DNA from: Litchfieldia alkalitelluris
Lineage (GTDB): Bacteria > Bacillota > Bacilli > Bacillales > Bacillaceae_L
DNA length: 64,000 nucleotides
NCBI RefSeq assembly: GCF_002019645.1
Contig: NZ_KV917374.1
Coordinates: forward strand, 833,452-897,451
Direction of reading: 5' to 3'
Positions 43,269 to 52,300 of this stretch are shown here, piece by piece. A program made the translations under genes and the position numbers. A model generated the notes under the pieces. That model was not told the origin of the DNA and searched no databases. It worked only from the letters and a program-made list of their open reading frames with translations. Every line of letters starts with the position of its first letter. The first letter of the stretch is position 1.

Positions 43269-44402
43269 CTATTCATCTCTTACTCTGGGGTTAAATACAA
43301 ACTCCACATCCGGCTTCGTCATCCCTGGACGAATGTCTTTTCGATACAACATTTTAATCATTTTCAAATCCATTTCATTGAATCCAGTGACACTCGATTC
43401 TACATAAGGATATAGGATACTAGTAAGGTCGTCCTCAAAATGATTGTACATCCCAAGGGAATGAGCGAGTTCATGAAGGATTACATGATTGCGCTCGTAT
43501 TGAGTAATATCTGTTCCGACTAAAATTGTTGAGGCTGCAAGACCACCTTCGTACGTGATTTCAGTAGGATATGCCATTCCAACACTATTTTCAATATATG
43601 AGTAATCATCTTTACTCACAAAATCTCTAAACGAAGTTGTTGGGATAAAGTGGATATCCATTGTTCGAGCGTACTCTTCATCATCATTGGTTACGACTTT
43701 CAGTGTGATCGGAAGCAATTTATTTAATGTTTTTACATGATCATCAAGCTGTTTCAAGTCTTCCTTTGTTGCCTTCCCGTGAGTATAAATCATCACTGAT
43801 CCAGTCCATTTGTAGATGAGAGGCAGAGTGCCATGTGCTTCATCATCAAAGAAGAAGTCGATGAAAGTGTCCATTTCATCTTGTGTAAAAGTTTCACTAT
43901 CAATGGAGAAATGATGTCGTCGATTCGCTTTCAGTCCATTTTCCTTTGTTGCAACCACTTCAACCATATGGGCTCCGTCCTCAGTAACTGGTTTAGTCAG
44001 ATCCACTGGCTTACCGTTCAGGAAGGTTTCATAGGTGACATTTCTTTCTTTTTTAAAATCAAACCGAGCTTCTTCAAAATAAATATCCCTTGTTACGGTT
44101 GTGAATGACGGGGTTTTAGGTGGAATATCATCATGCTTAAAGTTGAATTCTTGAGTGGTTTGATTCCATAGCTGTTTTGCTGTGACAACAAGTGTATAGT
44201 TGCCGTTTTCGGTGACCTTATGGCCACTCTCTATTTCTTTGCCATTTAAAAGGAGTTCAACGCTCCCGCCAAAGTTTTCATCTATATTAATCGTAGGATC
44301 AGAGACATATATTTTTCCATCCTCTATTCCTTGAACAATATCATTTGTATCAGAGCAGCCTGTAATGAAAAGAAATAATAGAACTAGTAACGTTTTCTTC
44401 AT
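43269..44402 (-). CDS. Lipoprotein with metzincin-type zinc protease motif
   Basis: 377 residues. Lipobox FITGC puts the lipid on Cys16. About residues 25-165 look like two Ig-like beta domains (GGSVELLLNGKEIESG; FKKERNVTYETFLNGKPVD). The C-terminal domain contains HELAHSLGMYNH at about 309-320, a perfect HExxHxxGxxH zinc-binding motif of metzincins, preceded by TILVGTDITQYERN. It should be a membrane-tethered extracellular protease, perhaps of the DUF2927-like group. It is monocistronic, flanked by its terminator and the divergent ABC operon. The substrate is unknown. Confidence 0.85.
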   Translation of the reverse strand: MKKTLLVLLFLFITGCSDTNDIVQGIEDGKIYVSDPTINIDENFGGSVELLLNGKEIESGHKVTENGNYTLVVTAKQLWNQTTQEFNFKHDDIPPKTPSFTTVTRDIYFEEARFDFKKERNVTYETFLNGKPVDLTKPVTEDGAHMVEVVATKENGLKANRRHHFSIDSETFTQDEMDTFIDFFFDDEAHGTLPLIYKWTGSVMIYTHGKATKEDLKQLDDHVKTLNKLLPITLKVVTNDDEEYARTMDIHFIPTTSFRDFVSKDDYSYIENSVGMAYPTEITYEGGLAASTILVGTDITQYERNHVILHELAHSLGMYNHFEDDLTSILYPYVESSVTGFNEMDLKMIKMLYRKDIRPGMTKPDVEFVFNPRVRDE

Positions 44403-44572
44403 TATCTTCCCCCTTTTTTCTAAGTATATATGAAATAATTAATAAATAGTGAACTGAAAATGTAAAGCCAATGTTAAAAACACCTGTATATTGTGGGAAT
44501 TCGTCATTTATCGCCTTATTTCGCACAAATCATGGTAATATAGGATAGAATTATTATGTGAGGGGTGAAGGT

Positions 44573-45277
44573 GTGAGCGAAGCGGTTATTTGCCAGAGTG
44601 TGAATAAAATTGTTTCAATTCAAGATGAAAAGGAAACGATTCTTGATTTAGACTCATTTAAAATAAATAACAAAGAGCAGGTTGCAATTATGGGCCCGAG
44701 TGGTTCTGGTAAAACAACCTTACTGAATCTTATGGCTGGCTTAGATACGCCAACTAATGGAAGTATTTCCGTTTTTGGGACAGAGCTTTCCAAGCTTTCA
44801 GAGCAAAAGCGAGATGAATTTCGAGGTCAAAACATTGGTATGGTTTTTCAAGAGTTTCAGCTATTTCCTTATATGACTGCCCTTGAGAATGTGTTAGTTC
44901 AAGGGATTGTTGGTCATAATTTAAAAAAGAGAGAAGCGATTTCTAGAGGAAAAGAGCTTTTGGAACAAATGGGACTAGGGAAAAAAGTGAACCAAAAGGT
45001 TCGTGTTTTATCGAAAGGGCAGCAGCAACGGGTAGCTATTGCAAGAGCGCTTTTTCATCACCCAAAATTACTTTTAGTCGATGAACCCACAAGTAACCTG
45101 GATGCAAAAACGGGATTTGAGGTAATTCAACTTTTACAACAAGTAAGTCTTGAACGAGAATGTACATTAGTTGTTGTCACACATGATTCTAGTATTGCCG
45201 AGCAATTTACTAGAATTGAATATATGCAGAATTTAAATAAAACATATGCAGAAGTTTTAAAAGAGGTAGTGAAATGA
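44573..45277 (+). CDS. ABC transporter ATP-binding protein, MacB/LolD type
   Basis: 234 residues from GTG 44573 (GAGGGGTGA upstream); GTG 44558 is an alternative. Walker A GPSGSGKTT, Q-loop VFQEFQLFP, signature LSKGQQQRVAIARAL (SKGQQ instead of SGGQ) and Walker B LLLVDEPTSNLD are present. It energises the FtsX/MacB-like permease encoded next, overlapping by 4 nt. Confidence 0.92.
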   Translation: MSEAVICQSVNKIVSIQDEKETILDLDSFKINNKEQVAIMGPSGSGKTTLLNLMAGLDTPTNGSISVFGTELSKLSEQKRDEFRGQNIGMVFQEFQLFPYMTALENVLVQGIVGHNLKKREAISRGKELLEQMGLGKKVNQKVRVLSKGQQQRVAIARALFHHPKLLLVDEPTSNLDAKTGFEVIQLLQQVSLERECTLVVVTHDSSIAEQFTRIEYMQNLNKTYAEVLKEVVK

Positions 45278-46638
45278 ATCTATTTTCATATACATTTAAA
45301 AGCTTACGAGGTCGCATCACCAATGTGATTTTCACAGTTGTTGCGATTATGCTTGCCATCGGATTAACTTTATCTGTTTTAACCATTTCAAACAGTGTTG
45401 AAGAAGGGATTAAAGACCAAGCTGGAACCTATGACCTGATCGTAGGGGCTGAGGGAAGTCCATTACAGCTCGTTTTAAATAGTTTGGTTTACTTAGAAAC
45501 TCCTACTGGTAATATCTCATACGAGTTATATGAAAATCTTACTGAAGATGATAGAATTCTCAGGGCTGTTCCTCTTGGATTAGGAGATTCATATCGAGGG
45601 TTTCCGATTGTCGGAACCACTCAAGATTTCTTCCTGCCTTTTCGTGAAGGGATGGCTGAACGCTTTTTCTTAAATGAAGGTGCTTGGTTTGAACATACAG
45701 GAGAGGTAGTCGTCGGTTATGAAGTAGCAACTACCCTTAGTCTTTCTCTTGGAGATACTTTTCATGGAAATCACGGATTAGGCGATGGTGGAGATGCACA
45801 TGAGGACTTAGAATATGTGGTTGTTGGAATCCTTTCTCCAACAGGTAGCCCAGATGATCAAGCGATTTTCACACCAATTGAAAGTGTCTGGGAAGTTCAT
45901 GATCATGACGAAGAAGAATCGGCTGAAGAGCATGCAGATCATACAGAAGAAGAAACGTCTGAAGAGCATGCAAATCATGAGGAAGAAGAAACGTCTGAAG
46001 AGCATGCTAGTCATACAGAAGAGGAAGCTGTTGACGAACATGCTGATCATGATGAATCTGAAGAACTTGCCTCTGAAAATGAGCATGCTCATGAAGAAGA
46101 TCGACAGGTTACAGCGATACTAGTAAAGCCTGAGCAACTAGGATTTATTCCTCTAGTAAAACAAGAACTAGATGATCTACATGAGGTACAAGCAGTGTAT
46201 CCAGTAACTATCTTCCGTCAACTACTTGAAACGTTTAGTGCAGGAAGATCTATTGCTATTCTTTTAGCATCAGTATCAATCGTAATGGCTGCTTTATTTA
46301 TTGTGTTCGCGGTCATGAATTCAGTTGTGCAACGTAAAAAAGAAACGGAAATACTCAGAGCGCTGGGTGTTCCACGAAGAAAATTAATTTTAACCAATAT
46401 CATAGAAACGATTACGGTTTCTTCAATTGGTACCATTCTTGGAATTGGTTTGTCTGCGGTTGTCTTTTTAATCGCTAGCACTTACAGCCGTGAGTTTTTT
46501 GGCGTAAATCTTCCAGGTGGCTTAATTGATTGGACTTCGTTAAAATATGGATTATATTTATTTGTTTTGGCAATTGTTGTTTCATTTATCCCATCTTTAT
46601 GGATTTATTCGAAAAAAGTAGATGGAAAACAACTATAA
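45274..46638 (+). CDS. FtsX/MacB-type ABC permease with a His/Glu-rich extracellular loop
   Basis: 454 residues: one N-terminal helix (about 17-37), a large external domain and three C-terminal helices (about 325-350, 375-400, 420-440), the FtsX/MacB layout. In the external domain, residues about 209-276 hold 12 His among many Glu/Asp in tandem EEHADH, EEHANH, EEHASH and DEHADH units, a likely zinc, copper or nickel-binding loop. MacB-type systems do not import; they transmit force or move lipoproteins. With the following lipoprotein this suggests a metal-responsive envelope system. Confidence 0.88.
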   Translation: MNLFSYTFKSLRGRITNVIFTVVAIMLAIGLTLSVLTISNSVEEGIKDQAGTYDLIVGAEGSPLQLVLNSLVYLETPTGNISYELYENLTEDDRILRAVPLGLGDSYRGFPIVGTTQDFFLPFREGMAERFFLNEGAWFEHTGEVVVGYEVATTLSLSLGDTFHGNHGLGDGGDAHEDLEYVVVGILSPTGSPDDQAIFTPIESVWEVHDHDEEESAEEHADHTEEETSEEHANHEEEETSEEHASHTEEEAVDEHADHDESEELASENEHAHEEDRQVTAILVKPEQLGFIPLVKQELDDLHEVQAVYPVTIFRQLLETFSAGRSIAILLASVSIVMAALFIVFAVMNSVVQRKKETEILRALGVPRRKLILTNIIETITVSSIGTILGIGLSAVVFLIASTYSREFFGVNLPGGLIDWTSLKYGLYLFVLAIVVSFIPSLWIYSKKVDGKQL

Positions 46639-46655
46639 GGAGTTGCATCTGAAAA

Positions 46656-47144
46656 ATGAATAAGAAATTAGTTGGTATGTTTCTTTTACTTTTACTAGTC
46701 GTTTCAGGTTGTGGTTCTTCAGACACAACAAAGGAAGCGGCGACAACTGAAGAGGAAAGTAATGCTCTTGTTGAAATTAGCTTCGATCAATTTTTTACAA
46801 AATCAGACACAGGTAATGGGCAAATTACCGAAGAAATGCTCGCTTTAAACGGGAAAAAAGTTGGGATTAAAGGTTATATGACCGAATTAACGCCAATTGA
46901 TAATCGATTTATTTATCTTGTACCAACGGCAGGGGCAGCATGTCCATTCTGTTCAGCAGATAATCCGAAATATCTTGAAGCGATTGCAGTCTATCCACCA
47001 GATGGGCAGGAAATTGACTATACACTGGACGGACTATGGGCGTATGGTACGCTAGAAGTTGGAGAAGAAATTGACGAAGCAACTGGATTGATTAGTATGT
47101 TTCGATTAAAAGCTGATTCAATTGAGAAATATCAGGAAAGATAG
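46656..47144 (+). CDS. Lipoprotein with CxxC motif, DUF3299-like
   Basis: 162 residues. Lipobox VVSGC gives lipidation at Cys19. The domain reads VGIKGYMTELTPIDNRFIYL, then GAACPFCSADNP, similar in pattern to DUF3299 proteins that accompany MacB-like systems in other bacteria. The CPFC pair could bind metal or be redox active. It lies 17 nt after the permease with TAAGGAG upstream, so it is the third gene of the operon. Its role is inferred from context only. Confidence 0.8.
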   Translation: MNKKLVGMFLLLLLVVSGCGSSDTTKEAATTEEESNALVEISFDQFFTKSDTGNGQITEEMLALNGKKVGIKGYMTELTPIDNRFIYLVPTAGAACPFCSADNPKYLEAIAVYPPDGQEIDYTLDGLWAYGTLEVGEEIDEATGLISMFRLKADSIEKYQER

Positions 47145-47154
47145 TTTTATAGAT

Positions 47155-47195
47155 TAAGAATTCCACCTTTTGTTGATGGGGTGGATTTTTGTTTA
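47155..47195 (+). terminator. Terminator of the ABC-lipoprotein operon
   Basis: AATTCCACC and GGGTGGATT with intervening loop, followed by TTTG. Confidence 0.65.
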
Positions 47196-47451
47196 GAAAA
47201 AGCAAGCTCCAAGCGCTACTCGGTTTTGTTGTAGGGAAAAGGAAAAGATGGGTTAACAAAGGAAAATGCACAGGTAAAAGCATTAAATTAACAAGAGTGT
47301 TAGCACCTGAAATAGTAAGAAGCTCGAAGCTTTTTCACTTATAACATAGACCTGTTCGTTCAATAAATGATTCCTAATACATGGTCGCATCAGGCCATAA
47401 AAAAGTGGAAACCCTCGGACCAGCCAGATGAGTGAATTAGCTGCATGGGCT

Positions 47452-47655
47452 GATAAAATAAGGGGAGAAACCTCTTTAATTAACAAATGGGACTAAAAAT
47501 AGTTAAAATAGAGGGAAAAATTTCTGCTATTTAATAAAAAAAAATGAAAATAGAGTGTTTGTACTTTGTTTAAAGGAAAAAATTCCCCTTAATTCCGTCT
47601 AACCAAGCTATATTGTGCAGTTTAAAGGGAAATATCCCCTTATTTTAAGCATCTT
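47452..47655. repeat. Family C mini-palindrome array, locus 3
   Basis: Four imperfect palindromes near 47455, 47506, 47568 and 47620 (for example TTTAAAGGGAAATATCCCCTT). Spacing 50-60 bp as in the other loci. The remaining sequence from 47196 to 47800 has no credible gene. Confidence 0.7.
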
Positions 47656-47799
47656 AATTCCCTCGATTAATGATAAAACATCTTCTGCTTTACACTTATA
47701 TTTTTTAGCAATTTAGCAAAGAAATTGGCCACGGCATAATAATCATCGGATAAATTGCCAAACTAAAAAGTGTGCTAATAAATCAAGGCTTAAAAATAA

Positions 47800-47833
47800 A
47801 TAAAGAGACCAAATAGCTATGCTAATTGGTCTG
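47800..47833 (-). terminator. Terminator downstream of the HupE/UreJ-like gene
   Basis: Read on minus: GACCAATTAGC and GCTATTTGGTC form a stem followed by a T-rich tract. It is 77 bp past the stop. Confidence 0.65.
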
Positions 47834-47909
47834 ATAATTCATTAACTGATTGTATTTTTTCTCCCCGTCAACGGAACCCGTTAGATAAATCATGAATGAG
47901 GTTCTAAAT

Positions 47910-49037
47910 TTATAATCCTAATACTCGTTCAACTACCCAATAAGCTCCAATCACTACAATTAAAGCTGATCCGTATTGAACTGTACGTGTATAAGAACTG
48001 AATTTTTGCATGTATCTTAGTAATGGGATCACCACTGCTACAATTGCAATTTGTACAATTTCAATCCCAATGTTAAAGCTAAGTAAAGCAGTAACTAAAT
48101 GGCTTTTCGGAATTGTCATTTCATGCAACATTCCAGCAAATCCTAGTCCGTGAATAAGACCGAAAACAAAGGTTAATGTCCAGCGATGCTTCATCCCTTT
48201 GCGGAAAATATTTTCAATTGCTACATAACATATACTTAAGGCGATCACTGATTCAACTAAAATACCAGGAAGTGAAATGATTTCTAAATACCCCAAAGTG
48301 ATTGTAATACTATGTGCAATGGTGAATGCTGTAACGATTTTTATATACTCCTTAAAGCTTTGCTTTGCTAATAATAATGCAAATAAAAATAATAGATGAT
48401 CAAATCCAAATAATATATGCTCCATTCCAAGAAAAAGGAAGGATAACCAAGTAGATTGATTTGACACTGGTGTAGTTGGGTCAAAGGCAGCTTCAAATGT
48501 TCTATTATTCCCTTTTAAAAGGTGCTCACTGACTTCTCCGTTTTGCTCAACCTTAAGAAAATGTGTGTAAGTTGTATTGTCAGCTGAATTTTCATAGAAA
48601 TGGTCATTCAGAACAACCTTACCAACAGCTGTTGATATCGGATAGGTAAAGCTAGCAGTAACTACTTGTAAGTCATTTCTTGGTTCCACGATCATTGAGT
48701 CAATTCCACTACGTTGTACCATACCATCAAATGTAACTAGCAAGTTACGGCTCATCCATTCAAGGATTTCAGCTTGAGCGGAATCAACTTCCTCTTGTGA
48801 AAGCTTGCCATCAAGATTCGCATCCGCGTTTGTGGACTCAATTACTGAAAGGTCATCAATTGAGAAAGCTAAATTAATTTCATTGTCATTAATCGTCATT
48901 TCACCAAAACTAGCACTTAAGGCATGTGCGGAAGCTTGAGAAGAGAAAATAGTAGAAAATATTGAAAAAAGTAGAATAATAGCGATGAAAATTTTCGTAG
49001 TATAATTTTTTCTTGAAAAGTATTTAGTCAATTCCAA
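47910..49037 (-). CDS. HupE/UreJ-family membrane protein with EF-hand-like loop
   Basis: 375 residues. A signal-type helix (about 15-37, ending ASAHA) leads to an external domain with DANLDGKLSQEE (about 71-82), a good EF-hand calcium loop. The C-terminal half has six or seven helices with the HupE/UreJ pattern: FLGMEHILFGFDHLLFL, then AHSITITLG and FGLIHGLGFAG, rich in His. HupE/UreJ proteins are linked to nickel or other metal permeation. Together with the His-rich ABC system upstream it hints at a local metal theme. ATG 49037 follows AAGGTG. Confidence 0.85.
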   Translation of the reverse strand: MELTKYFSRKNYTTKIFIAIILLFSIFSTIFSSQASAHALSASFGEMTINDNEINLAFSIDDLSVIESTNADANLDGKLSQEEVDSAQAEILEWMSRNLLVTFDGMVQRSGIDSMIVEPRNDLQVVTASFTYPISTAVGKVVLNDHFYENSADNTTYTHFLKVEQNGEVSEHLLKGNNRTFEAAFDPTTPVSNQSTWLSFLFLGMEHILFGFDHLLFLFALLLAKQSFKEYIKIVTAFTIAHSITITLGYLEIISLPGILVESVIALSICYVAIENIFRKGMKHRWTLTFVFGLIHGLGFAGMLHEMTIPKSHLVTALLSFNIGIEIVQIAIVAVVIPLLRYMQKFSSYTRTVQYGSALIVVIGAYWVVERVLGL

Positions 49038-49308
49038 TACACCTTCCTTTCACAGATAGTTTCATCTTATTACACATATTATGGCGAAACAAGTGCTATT
49101 TTTTCTAAGATTGTAAACGTTTTTTGGTGGAATAGTATAAATTATGTAAAATTTCATTTTATTATAGAAAATAATAAGGAAAACGTTTAAAATCATATTT
49201 GGTAGACTTTGGATTATAGAGTCTGAAACTGGTACTCTAGTATAAGCTTTAGGGGAACTTATACATTATTTCACCAAAACTATCAAAAAATCAATAGGGG
49301 GTTCAAAC

Positions 49309-52300
49309 GTGAGTAAGCAATTACGCAGAAATCGAAAATGGTTTGCACTTGCAATGATCTTTTTACTATTAACTGGTTTACTACCTGCAAAGCCATTTAC
49401 AACTGAAAAAGCTGTTGCCGAAACATCGGATTTATTTTTCTCAGAGTATATTGAGGGAAGTAGCAACAATAAAGCTTTGGAGATTTATAACGGAACAGGA
49501 TCCGCTGTAGATCTAAGCGGGTACACAGTTGAGCTTTATAGTAATGGTAAAACAGACGTATCGTACTCTCTTGATCTAGAAGGAACACTTGATAACGGTG
49601 ATGTTTATATTATTGCCAACGCAGGTGCTGTTCCTGCGATACTAGATCTAGCAGACATTACTTCTACCGTTACATACTATAACGGTGATGATGCACTGGT
49701 TTTAAAAAATAATGGTAATGTTATTGACTCGATTGGAAAAGTTGGAGAAGACCCAGGCTCTGTTTGGGGAGCTGGTGATGCTAAAACGGCTGAACAAACA
49801 TTAGTACGTAAAAGCTCTATCACTTCAGGTGACAAAAACCAAAGTGATGACTTTGATCCTGCGACTGAATGGGATCACTATTCACAAAACGATTTTACTT
49901 ACTTAGGCACACACACAGTTGATAGCACTGATCCTGAAGAGCCAGTAGATCCTGGCGTAACTGCGATTGCTGACGCACGTAAGTTGGACGTTGGTACAAC
50001 TGATGTGACTGTAAAAGGGGTTATTACCTCTACTAGAAATGGAAAAATTTCAATTCAAGATAATACAGCTGGACTTAGCCTATACAAACAAACAAATGCT
50101 GATGTTGTTTTTAAAGAAGGCGACACAGTTAAGGTAACTGGTAAAGTTACAGAGTTTAATGGGGTAAAACAAATTCAAGACTTCACGGCTGAGATTGTAG
50201 ATGCTTCGACATCTGTACCTGAGCCACAGGTATTATCAATTGATTTGCTTGGTGAAGATAATGAGTCAGAAATCATTAAAATTAATAATGTGACTCTTGG
50301 TACAGTAAATACTGGTGGAAGCACTGATCTAACTGATGAAAATGGAAATAAAACGACGATTTATAAAGTACCTGCACTTTCAGGTGTTGCTGCGGGTGAT
50401 CAAGTAGATGTTATTGCAATTGTTTCTGAATATAAGGGAACATATCAATTGCATGTAAGAACTGCCGGGGATGTAACTCCAGCAGTGGTTGAAGAAACTC
50501 CAGATGTGAACACTATTTCTGAAGCTAGAGCTGCTGCAGAAGGAACAGAAGTAACAATCGAAGGTGTTGTTACACATAATGAAACTGGAACCATTATGTA
50601 TGTTCAAGATTCAACTGGTGGTATTAAGATTGATACGTATGGTAAAGACGTTAGTCTATCAAGCTACCAAAAAGGTGACAAAGTAAACATTAAGGGTGTT
50701 ATAAGTCTGTTTCGTGCAGAAGCACAAGTGACAGTGGATAAAGTTGAAAACATTACAAAGATTAATGCAAACAATCCACTTCCACAGCCAAAGACGATTA
50801 CAATTGAAGAACTTGGTGATTATCAAGGTCAACTTGTAACAATTCAGATGGCGAAACTAAATGCAACAACGAGCACAACACATAGTTTTACAATCGAAGA
50901 TACACTAAAGAAGACAACAACGCTTTATCATGCAAATGCTAAGAACTTTACTTCATCTGCTTATAAAGTAGGAGAGTATTATGATATTACTGGTGTAGCT
51001 GCAATGTTTAACACACCACAACTAAAACTTCGTGATGGCGCTGATATGCTTAAGCAAGCTCCACCACAAGATGCTAAGCTTCCATTGATTTATGAAGTGA
51101 AGCCATCAAAAATGACAACCATTCTTGAGAAGCAACCTGTCATCTCAGGGAAATTAGAAGAAACTGAAACAGCAATTGACTGGGCGAGCTTTAAGCTTCT
51201 TGTTGATGGACAAGATGTAACAGCTGCAGCAACAGTTAATAAAGAAGAATTTACTTTTAGCTATAATACGCCAAATGAATTAGCTCTTGGTGAGCATTCA
51301 ATTTTTGTGGAAATCTCAGATGTTTCTGGTGCGAAAAATCAATATATCTCTTACTTCTATGTTGCAGAGCAAAAAGAAGATAGCGATTATAACTTCTATT
51401 TTGGTGTACCACATGCTCATACTGGATTCTCAGATGGTAAAGGTACTCCAGCAGATGCATACCAAATGTCATATGACAATGGTTTAGATTACATCATCGT
51501 TACTGATCACTCAAACTGGTTAGATGGTGACAAATACGTTTCAGAGCGTAAAGAATTCGAAGAAACTGTTGGCTCTGAATGGCATCAAACAAAAGAAATG
51601 ATGAACGCATTCAATGCAAAACATGAAGGTGACTTCCTTGCAATGCGTGGATTCGAAATGACTTCATCACATTGGGGTCATATCAACGTATTTAACGCTC
51701 AAAACTATGTTGAAGCCAAGCAAACAGTAGTTGAACTAGGTGAATTCTATGAGTGGTTAACTACTCAAGAAAATGTGGTTGCATCATTTAACCACCCTAA
51801 CTGGCCAAGTGATTCTTATAATAACTTAGCATATGTTCCAGAAGTTGATCATTTAATGGCAACTCTTGAAGTTGGTAACGGTGCTCCACCTTACAGCTAT
51901 GCTCGTGCTGAAGAACATTTCTTCCGTGCAATGGATAATGGTTGGCATGTGGGTGCTGTTAACGGTCAAGATAACCACTCTGCAAACTGGGGTGCGCCTG
52001 ACAATTTAACAGCAGTAGTTGCTGAAGACTTAACAAATGAATCATTCATGGAAGCATTTAAAGCTCGTCGTGTGTACTCAACTGAAGCACGTGATGCGAA
52101 GCTTCGCGTAAAAGCAAATGATTTCTGGATGGGTAGCACATTAGATGTGAAAGATGGCGAAGAACTAAAGTTTGACATTTGGGTACAAGATGAAACAAAC
52201 CCAATTGATGAAATTCAAATCATTTCAAATGGTGGGGAAATCATTAAGCAAGTTAAAGTTGGAGAAGCAACTGAGTATACTTGGAATCCAACAATTATCG

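Noticed and set aside
45808-46123. Antisense and alternate-frame ORFs rich in Met/Phe or Lys/Met
   Set aside because: Shadows of the His/Glu-rich codon repeats of the permease.
49110-49195. Catabolite-response (cre) sites with AAACGTTT cores upstream of the wall protein
   Set aside because: Both miss conserved positions of the cre consensus; support too weak to list.
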